Shown in pieces: positions 1 to 7,365 of a stretch of DNA of 36,988 nucleotides. Under the pieces are notes generated by a model. It did no database searches. It saw only the letters and a program-made list of their open reading frames with translations, and was not told the origin of the DNA. The stretch comes from a virus. The translations under genes were made by a program, and so were the position numbers. The DNA lies in IMG/VR virus record IMGVR_UViG_3300017950_000002, positions 1 through 36,988 of that record; one strand, 5' to 3'. Each line of letters begins with the position of its first letter. The stretch's first letter is position 1.

Positions 1-123
1 CCCGTTCCACCTGAATCCTTTAAGCTGAGAAGAGTATTGCCTGTATTTGAGGCATTGTCTGCCGTAATCAGTGCGTTCGCAGAAGTAGTCCCAACCAGCA
101 AGTTGCCGCTGGAGTCGATACGC
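1..123. repeat. Direct terminal repeat, left copy
   Basis: The first 123 bases are identical to the last 123 bases of the window, read by eye base for base. An exact overlap of this size is what an assembler leaves when it closes a circular or circularly permuted genome. The unit genome would then be 36,865 bp. The repeat lies inside the tail-fibre coding region and joins its two halves in frame, which argues for an assembly overlap rather than a physical end repeat. A true short direct terminal repeat, as in T7-like phages, cannot be excluded from sequence alone. Confidence 0.95.
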
Positions 124-2234
124 ATACGTTCTGCTGAACTTGTCCAAAGCCGCAAAGAGTTATCATTGTTTGAATAACGTATTAAGCCTGCGTATTCACC
201 TACACCTGTACCATCTCCCATATAAATAGAAGCAGTACCAGTGGTGGTTGTTTGCAAAGAAATATCAGCCGTGGCACTGCTTCCGGGCGTTCCGATTTGA
301 AGATCGCGGCTAGGACTATTCGTACCAATACCAACGTTAGTACCACCAGAAGCATTGATAATAAGGTCTTGATTGGCTTGTATTTGTAAGTCTCGACCAC
401 CGTTCTGGGTAAATATCTTTGAAGTCCTTGTCCCATCAATGATGTTTATTTCTGTATTTGAGGAAGAAGAAAGAGTTAAAAGGGCAGTGGGACTCGTAGT
501 GCCAATACCAACTCTGCCGCCAGCTTGTACCGTAAAACGTTCTGATCCATCTCTAAGATCTCTAACAACAAATGAATCTAGGTCGCTGTTCGGGTCTATA
601 TCAATTCTAAGACTTCTGTTGCCCGGCCCTCTTATGGTTGCAAAATCATCACTACCAGCGTGGCGGATTCTCATAGAACCTACAACATCTAACGGGTAAC
701 CGGGACTATCCGTACCAATACCAACGTTGCCGCTGGCGTCGATACGCATACGTTCTGTGCTGTTGGTACTAACCGTTAGCGCATTAGATGCTTCAGACAA
801 AAATGGGCTGAATCCAGAAGATGATTCCAGATAAAACTTTCCTGATGGCTTGATAATGACGTTGCCAACGCCATCAATCCGCATACGCTCTACTAAAGAC
901 GTTGGGCCATAAGTGGTAAATGTTAAGGCGCTATAATTTCCGCTATATCTTACTCCTGTAATTTCACTTGTTCCTGCGGTAGCATAATTAACAGTGCTGT
1001 TTAAAAACTGTAGCTTTGCCCCTGAGCCAGCAGTTGCATCTCCATTTCGAAGTTGAATTACATTTGTAACAGCCCCTGCGTTTGTAGAAACTACTTCAAA
1101 CTTAGCATTGGCATTTGGAGAAGAAGTGCCAATGCCTACGCTACCAGAGCTATCAATACGCATACGTTCTGTGCCGTTGGTGCTAAACAACATGTCAGTG
1201 TTTTGGAAATTCCATAACTCTGCATTTTCTGAGCCATCTATGCCTACAGTGAAACCATTGCTGGCGCCAACACCAGTAGTGCTATTTGTATACTGAGTTT
1301 GAACACCCGTACTGTCGCTTTTACTTAAAACAAGAACACGTTGAGGACTGTCAGTGCCAATACCAACGTTGCCACTAGAGTCGATACGCATACGTTCGGC
1401 AGAGTTTGTTCTGAACCGCATACTATTGCCGCTTGTTGCATACCACAGCCCACCTGCGTCAGTTCCCGCAGAGTTTCTAAATTGTATCCTTGCATCCGCA
1501 GTTGCATTACTAGTACCAATATACAAATATGTGTCGGACGCTGAATTGATGTGGAAATTACCAGCAGGACTCGTAGTGCCAATACCAACATTGCCGCTGG
1601 AATTTACAGTTACCCTTGGATTATCTCCTCCGGTAGCTATAAACATACTGTCATTGCTGTGGTCGTAGTAAAGCTGACCAGCCCTCTGACCAGCGCCTGT
1701 TGTCGTATCTCCGAAATAAATACGCCCTTGGCTTGCAGTGCCTGAGTAAATAGTTACGCCGCTATTAGAAGATCCAGCACCAACAGATAAACTTTGACCT
1801 GTTTGAAACGTTTCCGTATTCCCAATACCAACATTGCCGTTCGGAATACTTACGTTCTGAGCGTTATCAATGGATATTGCAGTTGTACCAGTAGTCTGCA
1901 ACAGCATTGTCTCAGGGTTACTACTATGGTCGTACAGTATCTTGCCACGCGCACTAACATTGTCGCTAAATAATATTTCTGACGTTCCCCCAGCAGAGCC
2001 GTCACCTATTTCAATTTCGTGCGCTAAAGCAGTACCCGTGACATCAATGCCTGTATCGCTAACGGTCAGCTTTGTGCTTGTGGCGTTATCGTCGATGCCT
2101 GTGGAGGTGAACGACCCAAACGTAACGTCATCACCAGACTGATACTTGTCCGTATTCAGATTGGTGAAATTGGCGTCAACCTCATTGTGCGTGAGTGGAG
2201 AACCCTTACCCGATCTAGTAGTAATCGTACTCAT
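1..2234 (-). CDS. Tail fibre, N-terminal 744 codons (C-terminus continues at 36865-36508)
   Basis: The frame is open from the ATG at 2234 down to position 1 and continues across the circle junction to a stop at 36508, giving 863 residues. The protein is a long receptor-binding fibre built of repeated cycles ending in motifs such as ERMRIDSSGNVGIGT. About nine variants are visible (for example VNSSGNVGIGT, IDSSGSVGIGT, IDASGNVGIGT and QAGGRVGIGT), each followed by a TxSP-type turn and a new beta-rich stretch. This repeat type is common in trimeric phage fibres that end in an S74 intramolecular chaperone, which is present here in the distal part. The start overlaps the stop of the upstream fibre gene as TAATG, suggesting translational coupling. 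No full-length frame shows within the window because the contig break splits the gene. The receptor is unknown. Confidence 0.9.
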   Translation of the reverse strand, partial: MSTITTRSGKGSPLTHNEVDANFTNLNTDKYQSGDDVTFGSFTSTGIDDNATSTKLTVSDTGIDVTGTALAHEIEIGDGSAGGTSEILFSDNVSARGKILYDHSSNPETMLLQTTGTTAISIDNAQNVSIPNGNVGIGNTETFQTGQSLSVGAGSSNSGVTIYSGTASQGRIYFGDTTTGAGQRAGQLYYDHSNDSMFIATGGDNPRVTVNSSGNVGIGTTSPAGNFHINSASDTYLYIGTSNATADARIQFRNSAGTDAGGLWYATSGNSMRFRTNSAERMRIDSSGNVGIGTDSPQRVLVLSKSDSTGVQTQYTNSTTGVGASNGFTVGIDGSENAELWNFQNTDMLFSTNGTERMRIDSSGSVGIGTSSPNANAKFEVVSTNAGAVTNVIQLRNGDATAGSGAKLQFLNSTVNYATAGTSEITGVRYSGNYSALTFTTYGPTSLVERMRIDGVGNVIIKPSGKFYLESSSGFSPFLSEASNALTVSTNSTERMRIDASGNVGIGTDSPGYPLDVVGSMRIRHAGSDDFATIRGPGNRSLRIDIDPNSDLDSFVVRDLRDGSERFTVQAGGRVGIGTTSPTALLTLSSSSNTEINIIDGTRTSKIFTQNGGRDLQIQANQDLIINASGGTNVGIGTNSPSRDLQIGTPGSSATADISLQTTTTGTASIYMGDGTGVGEYAGLIRYSNNDNSLRLWTSSAERMRIDSSGNLLVGTTSANALITADNASNTGNTLLSLKDSGGT

Positions 2235-2647
2235 TAGCCTAATGTCACCTTCAGATTGCCAGCAGAAATACGCAATATATCGCCCGTACTGATCGTCTTC
2301 GGCAGCGCCGTCACAAAGTCAGCAGGATCAGTAAGCTCCGCCCATGCCAGCATATTCCCGGCAGAAGAGGCATCAAAAACCCCAGCATAGGTTACTGTAC
2401 CCCAAGAGCCAGTTGCCTCTGGAAACTCCACTGCGGCGCTGCTAGTGGCTGTTGTTGGGGATGTGCCAGACACCGTAAACGCCACAGACTGACGGGCATA
2501 TCCGTTCCCAGAAACCTCAGTACCCGGGCCAGTATCACTGGCTGCGCTGGTGAAAACGCCAACGTACAAGGTAGTCGGCGCAGTATATGAAGTCCCACCA
2601 AATACATGATTGAGAACCTTGTCCTCAAGGTAGTCTGAAAAGCTCAT
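2234..2647 (-). CDS. Small tail-fibre-family structural protein, 137 aa
   Basis: This 137-residue protein begins MSFSDYLEDKVLNHVFGG and continues with a TLYVGVFTSA segment, a YARQSVAF strand, a SWGTVTYAGVFD strand and a GDILRISAGNLKVTLG end. I recognise this as a widespread phage family usually annotated as tail fibre or tail-associated protein. It is Ser/Thr/Ala rich and beta-rich with no signal peptide. It lies between the adaptor array and the long fibre, overlapping both (ATGA upstream, TAATG downstream), so it is probably co-translated with them. A structural role at the tail tip is inferred; no enzymatic motif is visible. Confidence 0.75.
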   Translation of the reverse strand: MSFSDYLEDKVLNHVFGGTSYTAPTTLYVGVFTSAASDTGPGTEVSGNGYARQSVAFTVSGTSPTTATSSAAVEFPEATGSWGTVTYAGVFDASSAGNMLAWAELTDPADFVTALPKTISTGDILRISAGNLKVTLG

Positions 2648-4797
2648 CCTAATCCCCTAACTTTTAGCTGTAAGCCTGTGCCAGACTGCGAGGCGCTGGC
2701 TCCACTTTCATTTACGCGAGCCAACGCTGCGCTGTACAACTGCGCCCATGTTGCCGCTCTCTGGTCATCTTTAATGTACGGCGCTGCATGAAGAAGCGCA
2801 CCATACAAATAAACATCTGGGTGGCTTAGTAGCAACCAGTTGTCTGCATTGCTTCCGCTCAATGCAGGTATCTTCTGGTAATACAAAAGCTCTACCTCGT
2901 ATGTGCCGTCAGCGGTCGGAAAGACCTCAAATCCGCGCTCCGCATGACGGTAATATCTTGGCTCGCCGGTAGCGTTCTCAACACCCTGACGCTTATCTGC
3001 CATTGCCGCAGCAGATAACAGTTGTAAATTTCTGGTTCCGCCAGAAGTAATGTGCAGGCGTATCGTCTCTACCCAATCACTAGGGCGCTGCAGGTACTGC
3101 CCATCAACTTCAGCAGTAGCCCGATTTTCCATTTCAAAATGGCGGATATCACGACTCATTTGAGCCTCAGCCATCTCAATAAACTGAGGTATTATATCAT
3201 CCAAGTCGGGTCTATCTAACCAATCAGAAATTGCAAACTTCAGCCCGGTATAGGTATTAAGAGACGTATCCGTATCTGGTCGCCTAACTTCAAGCAGCGC
3301 AGATTCATATTTGCCCTGCCACACCAGCACCCTTTGGTCATCACCAAGGTATGGCGCGGCCTCAGACAAAGCGCCATGCAAATAAACATCAGGATGGTTA
3401 GTTAGCATCCAGTTCGTTGTGTTGCCAGTGGACAGCGTAGTGACATCTCTAAATCGCCGCTGCAGCCGAGCCTCAGCGAGCCGTATGAACTCTGGCACCG
3501 TCTCATCAAGATCCGGGCGATTTAACCAATCTGACACGGCGAACTTTAAGCCATCATAATTAGATAGATTAGAATCCGCGTCCGGCCTTCGCACCTCAGC
3601 AAATGCGGCCTCATACTTTGTCTGCCACAGTACGCTGCGCTCATCATTCCCAAGATACGGGGATGCTTCTGCGAGCGCCCCGAACAGATACACGTCAGGG
3701 TGATTGGTAAGAACCCAGTTAGTGGTGTTGCTGTCTGATAGTGCGTCAATATCCCGCACACGGCGCTTAATCCTAGCTTCTGCAAGCTGGATAAACTCAG
3801 GGATTATTTCGTCAATATCAGGGCGATTTAGCCAATCTGCAATAGCAGCCTTTAGACCCGCGTAATTATCTAAGCTGGTATCCGCGTCAGGGCGTCTAAC
3901 CTCCAACAAGGCAGCGTCATACTTCGCCTGCCATAACGGAATACGCTCATCATTGCCGATGTACGGAATAGCCTCTACCAATGACCCAAATAGGTATACA
4001 TCCGGGTGGTTGGTAAGCATCCAGTTGGTGGTTTCTACTGCCGTCAGCGGTGTAATGTCGCGTACCCGCCGCTTAATTCTAGCCTCAGCTAACTGAATAA
4101 AGTCAGGAATAGCATCGTCTAGGTCATACCGCTCTAACCAATCCGCTATCGCCGCCTTGAGTCCGTCATAGTCATCCAGATTAACACCAGACTTAGGCTT
4201 GCGAATCTTGCCGATCTCAGCCTCGTATAGCGTCCTCCAGACCTGTAACCGATCATCTTGCCCAAGATACGGCGAAGCCTCAGAGAGAGATGCGTATAGA
4301 TACAGATCAGGGTGATTCGTCAGAATCCAGTTCGTGGTGTTGCTTGCCGAGAGCGCCGTCATGCCATCAAACTTGCGGAATAGCTTGGCCTCACCCAGCT
4401 TAATCAACTGCGGCACAACGCCATCAAGGTCTGCCCGAGCAAGCCAATCTCCGACAGCCAGCTTCAAGCCGTCATAATCATCAAAATCCGCGTTCCCTAC
4501 CGTACCCCGCAACGTACCTACAGCGGCTGCATATAGCTGCGCCCATACGTTTACACGCTCGTCTTCTACAAGGTACGGAGACGCCTCCAATAGCGCGCCA
4601 TAGAGATAAACGTCAGGATAGCTGGTAAGTATCCAGTTGTTGGCATTTGACGCTGAGAGTGGGCTGAAGTCCTTGTAGCGCCGCTTTAGCTTCGCCTCAG
4701 TCAGAGAGATGAAGTCTGGTATGGCAGCGGTTAGGTCGCTACGGTTTAGATAGTCAGCGACCGACGCCTTTAACTCAGTATAGTTGGACAGTGCCAT
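2644..4797 (-). CDS. Head-tail adaptor homologue made of six tandem units, 717 aa
   Basis: The protein is almost entirely repeat. Units start near residues 5, 107, 209, 311, 413 and 515, with a period of exactly 102 residues (306 bp) for the first five. Each short unit has an N-terminal helical half (YxGLKxAIADWLxRxDLD, then IPxFIxLAEAxxxRRxRD) and a C-terminal half (NTTNWxLTNHPDVYLxGAL, EASPYLxxDxR, VWQxKYxAAL). The sixth unit, about 200 residues, carries an extra central beta-rich stretch (about 555-645) between the same halves. That layout matches single-copy adaptor/connector proteins of podoviruses (about 200 aa), which dock under the portal. The five upstream units look like copies lacking the core domain. 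They have diverged from one another, so they are not an assembly error. The ATG directly abuts the stop of the preceding gene. Confidence 0.75.
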   Translation of the reverse strand: MALSNYTELKASVADYLNRSDLTAAIPDFISLTEAKLKRRYKDFSPLSASNANNWILTSYPDVYLYGALLEASPYLVEDERVNVWAQLYAAAVGTLRGTVGNADFDDYDGLKLAVGDWLARADLDGVVPQLIKLGEAKLFRKFDGMTALSASNTTNWILTNHPDLYLYASLSEASPYLGQDDRLQVWRTLYEAEIGKIRKPKSGVNLDDYDGLKAAIADWLERYDLDDAIPDFIQLAEARIKRRVRDITPLTAVETTNWMLTNHPDVYLFGSLVEAIPYIGNDERIPLWQAKYDAALLEVRRPDADTSLDNYAGLKAAIADWLNRPDIDEIIPEFIQLAEARIKRRVRDIDALSDSNTTNWVLTNHPDVYLFGALAEASPYLGNDERSVLWQTKYEAAFAEVRRPDADSNLSNYDGLKFAVSDWLNRPDLDETVPEFIRLAEARLQRRFRDVTTLSTGNTTNWMLTNHPDVYLHGALSEAAPYLGDDQRVLVWQGKYESALLEVRRPDTDTSLNTYTGLKFAISDWLDRPDLDDIIPQFIEMAEAQMSRDIRHFEMENRATAEVDGQYLQRPSDWVETIRLHITSGGTRNLQLLSAAAMADKRQGVENATGEPRYYRHAERGFEVFPTADGTYEVELLYYQKIPALSGSNADNWLLLSHPDVYLYGALLHAAPYIKDDQRAATWAQLYSAALARVNESGASASQSGTGLQLKVRGLG
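3256..4785 (-). repeat. Five tandem 306-bp in-frame repeats in the adaptor gene
   Basis: Five consecutive 102-codon repeats encode residues 5-514 of the adaptor-like protein. The most conserved nucleotide stretch is the one coding for the NHPDVYL region, visible on the plus strand as variants of tanacatcngggtggttngt near 2810, 3390, 3695, 4000, 4310 and 4610. Units 2-5 are closer to one another than to unit 1 or to the final full-length unit, consistent with serial duplication of an already core-deleted unit. Confidence 0.9.
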
Positions 4798-4956
4798 TTA
4801 CTTTTTCTTCCGCTTGTTGGCAGTCTTAGCTGACTGCTTGAATGCCTTAGCCGTTGGCGCACCCTTCGACCCAGCTTTCCGCATCTTCTCGCCAGAGCCA
4901 GCCTTAATGCGCTTGCGCTTGGCGTGAATGTTTGCGTACAAGCCCTTACTTGCCAC
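4798..4956 (-). CDS. Small basic protein, 52 aa (GTG start)
   Basis: Reading from GTG at 4956 gives MASKGLYANIHAKRKRIKAG and a very Lys-rich remainder ending KRKKK. The N-terminus matches a small basic family that I recognise from many marine phages (the GLYANIHAKRKRI motif). This is why I prefer the GTG at 4956 to an internal TTG. It overlaps the end of the preceding 34-residue gene by 11 bases, and its TAA abuts the ATG of the adaptor-like gene. Function is unknown; the strong positive charge suggests nucleic-acid contact, perhaps inside the virion, but that is inference. Confidence 0.7.
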   Translation of the reverse strand: MASKGLYANIHAKRKRIKAGSGEKMRKAGSKGAPTAKAFKQSAKTANKRKKK

Positions 4957-5050
4957 GCTTCTTGGCCCTCTTCATCTTGGCCTTAGCCTTTGCTGCAGCG
5001 GCCTTACCTTTCTTGGTATATGCGTAGTGCTTTCCACCTACCTTTGGCAT
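4946..5050 (-). CDS. Very small basic protein, 34 aa
   Basis: The ATG at 5050 gives MPKVGGKHYAYTKKGKAAAA followed by alternating Lys/Ala and a KKRGK end, 34 residues in all. The MPKVGGKHYxYTKKG start is a recurrent phage micro-protein signature that I recall from related genomes. The ATG overlaps the stop of the upstream gene as TGATG, and the 3' end overlaps the next gene, making a tight three-gene run. Nearly half of the residues are Lys, Arg or Ala. Function is unknown; DNA condensation or a minor virion component would fit the charge. Confidence 0.65.
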   Translation of the reverse strand: MPKVGGKHYAYTKKGKAAAAKAKAKMKRAKKRGK

Positions 5051-5286
5051 CACTTGCTCCTTGACTTAGTACCAGAACATTTCCACCGCTTACGAGACAG
5101 CCGCAGCGGTGAGTTTGGATCTTTTGCAGCCTTTGGGTGGCTCTTCATCTGACCAGCCGATCTGGCGCAGTATGAGTCGCCCTTCTTTGTCCCGGGCTTC
5201 ACGCTTGCACCCTTCTGCCCGTAGCTGACCTTCTTGCCAGATGCGGTCTTTTTAACTTTTGCCTTGCCCTTTGCTGGCGTAGCCAT
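5050..5286 (-). CDS. Small basic protein resembling DUF6321, 78 aa
   Basis: The N-terminal 30 residues are Lys/Gly rich. The C-terminal half contains GDSYCARSAGQMKSHP, AAKDPNSPLRLSRKRWKCSG and two cysteines (in SYCARS and WKCSG). That half matches a small phage family I associate with DUF6321. A GAGG Shine-Dalgarno precedes the ATG with the six-base spacer TATAAT; this resembles a -10 box but sits where it would serve the ribosome, not this gene's promoter. The gene heads the run of three basic micro-proteins ahead of the adaptor-like gene. No function is established. Confidence 0.75.
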   Translation of the reverse strand: MATPAKGKAKVKKTASGKKVSYGQKGASVKPGTKKGDSYCARSAGQMKSHPKAAKDPNSPLRLSRKRWKCSGTKSRSK

Positions 5287-5314
5287 ATTATACCTCAGCG
5301 TCTATACTGAAGGG

Positions 5315-5491
5315 ATGAATGAATCAACACTCTCACAGAATGCACGAGATTGGATAGAGGCCATCTCTGTCAGCCCGCGCGATTGGGATAACGGCGTACT
5401 TGAAGCCATGCTGAACCACGACTGCGTAGCTGATGAAGAGAAGGCGTACATATTACGGCGTTATCGCTCCCTTCTTGATCAGTGCATCTAG
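5315..5491 (+). CDS. Lone plus-strand small acidic protein, 58 aa
   Basis: This is the only plausible plus-strand gene. From ATG 5315 it encodes 58 residues beginning MNESTLSQNARDWIEAI and ending RRYRSLLDQCI. It is acidic and probably helical, with a composition like a real soluble protein. It occupies a 166-bp stretch otherwise free of minus-strand coding and overlaps the 3' end of the 5453-7351 gene by 39 bp, tail to tail. AAGGG lies directly against the ATG, too close for normal initiation, and a TATACT box at 5303-5308 would place transcription start at or next to the ATG, so a leaderless message is possible. No family is recognised. Confidence 0.5.
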   Translation: MNESTLSQNARDWIEAISVSPRDWDNGVLEAMLNHDCVADEEKAYILRRYRSLLDQCI

Positions 5492-7351
5492 CGTAGCTTG
5501 GTCAAACTGACCAATCAGACCAGCCTGCATAGCCTTACCTACTGGCGATGGCCTTGTGAACGCACCGAGGTCATGACCCCTTCGCAGCATCTCTTCAACA
5601 AACGGCTGCTTAGATGCCCTGAAAAGCGGGTTTAAATCTTCCAGTAAGTTGATATCCCCGCCAAATTGACCAAGATACTGGCCCATGATGTCGGTGTTAT
5701 ATGACGGGTGGCGGCCTGCTTGCGGGGCGATGGTCAGATCCATAACGCCCGCCTGCCTTAGATTACCAACTCGCGGGTTCATTTGTTCGGCATCGACAAT
5801 CGCAGCCCTAGCTTGTGACAAGCTGATACCTGCCTCATCTCGGAACTCATCAATAGCCTTAGTGACAGCCTTGCGATCTCCGCCAGCGTTTGCCAGCCAC
5901 TCAGCGGCCTTGGGACTATCTAGACCGGGCCAATCCGGTTGCGGCTTCTTCTCGTTTTGCTTATTGCCTGCGCCTTCCCTTATTCTCTTGTCGAGGGACT
6001 TCTTCTGCGCCTTTGTCATGTTCTGGCGAGCCACCGGAACCATTATGTCCGCAGTCATTGTGGCAAAATCTGTGCTTGCCCCCGCCATCCCGTATGGAAT
6101 GTATATTGGCGACCTAGAGACACCGGGCAGCTCCATAGTGGACTTTCCTCCGCTTACCAGACCAGACACCACGTCTTTGTCAGATGCCCACAAGATGCCC
6201 CTCTCGGCATTATACGGCTGCCTCATGTAGTCCTGACCGCCAAACCGGACAACATCTACCGGCTGCCCGTTTATCATAACAATGCGCGACAGATCGCCTC
6301 GGCTGGTGTCTGACATACCAGAGACAAAACCTCGACCCTCAAGGTCAGCTGCGCTAATCCTTTGTGATGGGAGCAGCGTTACTCCGGGTTCTACATCTAG
6401 CGTCATGGCGTTGACCTCATCAACGTCACCAACACGCTGCAACAGCCCAGTATCCCTTGTTACGGGTGGCGCTTTCTCGGTTATGCCCATTGCGCTGTTA
6501 AATAACCCACGCCCAGCAGGGAACAGCCCCGCAGCAGCACCTAGCAGCCCCAACCCTACGCCTAGTGCGTCATCATTACGGTATGCGTCATAAGTCTCTG
6601 ATATGCCCTTAGCGGCACCCACAAAGGGCAAGAAGTCCATTCCCATTGAAATGTACTCTGCTACATCTCGGGCATCTTCTGTGCCACCCATAGCGTCTGT
6701 GAGGGCGTCAACCATCTTGTCGGTGAGTCCCTCATATCCGCCTTCTTGCTTGTCTGCCGTCGCGTTAGCAGCGCCGACCGCAGTATTAGCAACAGCACCC
6801 AGAAGGGATGGCCCGCCGCTAGAGCCTTCCGACAGCCCAAGAATGTTTGGGCCAGTGTAGTCAGGATCAAATGCAGCGGAGAAATAGGATCGGATGTCGC
6901 GGGGGTCAAATGTCACCCTGTCAGTGCCTGACTCAAGCCCTGTGATACCCTCTTCCCGTAAAGCCGGATAGATTGAAGGCAGATCACTTATTCTTGTTGA
7001 TGGATACCTATCAGCAACGTCACTGAGGTGGTCAACACCGCCTCGCAGCATAATCGGTATGACATTCTCACCGCCTCGCAAAGTGCCTTGCCCGCCCTGC
7101 GGATAACCTGACGCAACGGATGGGTTTGATGAGCTATAGATGCCCGGGCCTTGCACACCTTCAGTGCTAGGCTGGAACTCTAGTATATCCGCCCGGGTGC
7201 CGTGATAGTGCTTGGCATTGAACCCCTGATCGGCAGCGCGAGACATACGGCTGGCAGTGTCCATCGGCAGCTCACCAGAAGCTATCTTCCGCGCCGTCTC
7301 TTCTGGATAGCCAGCCCTAACGAGGGTGGCAAAAGCGTCTAGTAATCCCAT
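5453..7351 (-). CDS. Large virion-type protein with N-terminal ADP-ribosyltransferase-like domain, 632 aa
   Basis: Residues about 47-163 carry an ART-fold pattern: YHGT at 49-52 (motif I His), GPGIYSSSNP at 68-77 with Tyr72 (motif II), a VIPIMLRGG strand, and FDPRDIRSYFSAAFDP at 148-163. The last motif is typical of ARTs in phage polyvalent proteins. A clear catalytic Glu of motif III is not obvious. Residues about 230-290 include a hydrophobic, Gly/Ala-rich stretch (FLPFVGAAKG, GVGLGLLGAAAGLFPAG). The C-terminal half is mixed alpha/beta with a Lys-rich linker near 450-470. It lies directly after terL and before the basic micro-proteins. Injection with the DNA to modify a host target is inference; a purely structural role is also possible. 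Confidence 0.6.
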   Translation of the reverse strand: MGLLDAFATLVRAGYPEETARKIASGELPMDTASRMSRAADQGFNAKHYHGTRADILEFQPSTEGVQGPGIYSSSNPSVASGYPQGGQGTLRGGENVIPIMLRGGVDHLSDVADRYPSTRISDLPSIYPALREEGITGLESGTDRVTFDPRDIRSYFSAAFDPDYTGPNILGLSEGSSGGPSLLGAVANTAVGAANATADKQEGGYEGLTDKMVDALTDAMGGTEDARDVAEYISMGMDFLPFVGAAKGISETYDAYRNDDALGVGLGLLGAAAGLFPAGRGLFNSAMGITEKAPPVTRDTGLLQRVGDVDEVNAMTLDVEPGVTLLPSQRISAADLEGRGFVSGMSDTSRGDLSRIVMINGQPVDVVRFGGQDYMRQPYNAERGILWASDKDVVSGLVSGGKSTMELPGVSRSPIYIPYGMAGASTDFATMTADIMVPVARQNMTKAQKKSLDKRIREGAGNKQNEKKPQPDWPGLDSPKAAEWLANAGGDRKAVTKAIDEFRDEAGISLSQARAAIVDAEQMNPRVGNLRQAGVMDLTIAPQAGRHPSYNTDIMGQYLGQFGGDINLLEDLNPLFRASKQPFVEEMLRRGHDLGAFTRPSPVGKAMQAGLIGQFDQATLDALIKKGAITP

Positions 7352-7365
7352 CCCCCATTATACCA

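Noticed and set aside
5286-5291. TATAAT/TATTAT sequence at 5286-5292 as a promoter
   Set aside because: On the minus strand TATAAT is exactly the spacer between GAGG and the ATG of the 78-residue gene. On the plus strand the matching -35 is poor.
5302-5451. 49-codon minus-strand frame under the 5315-5491 gene
   Set aside because: Ser-rich product without a ribosome-binding site; the plus-strand reading looks far more like a protein. It remains a weak alternative.
5685-6230. 181-codon plus-strand open frame
   Set aside because: It lies wholly inside the ART-like gene on the opposite strand. Its composition (Ser/Pro/Cys runs) is that of an antisense shadow, and it has no ribosome-binding site.
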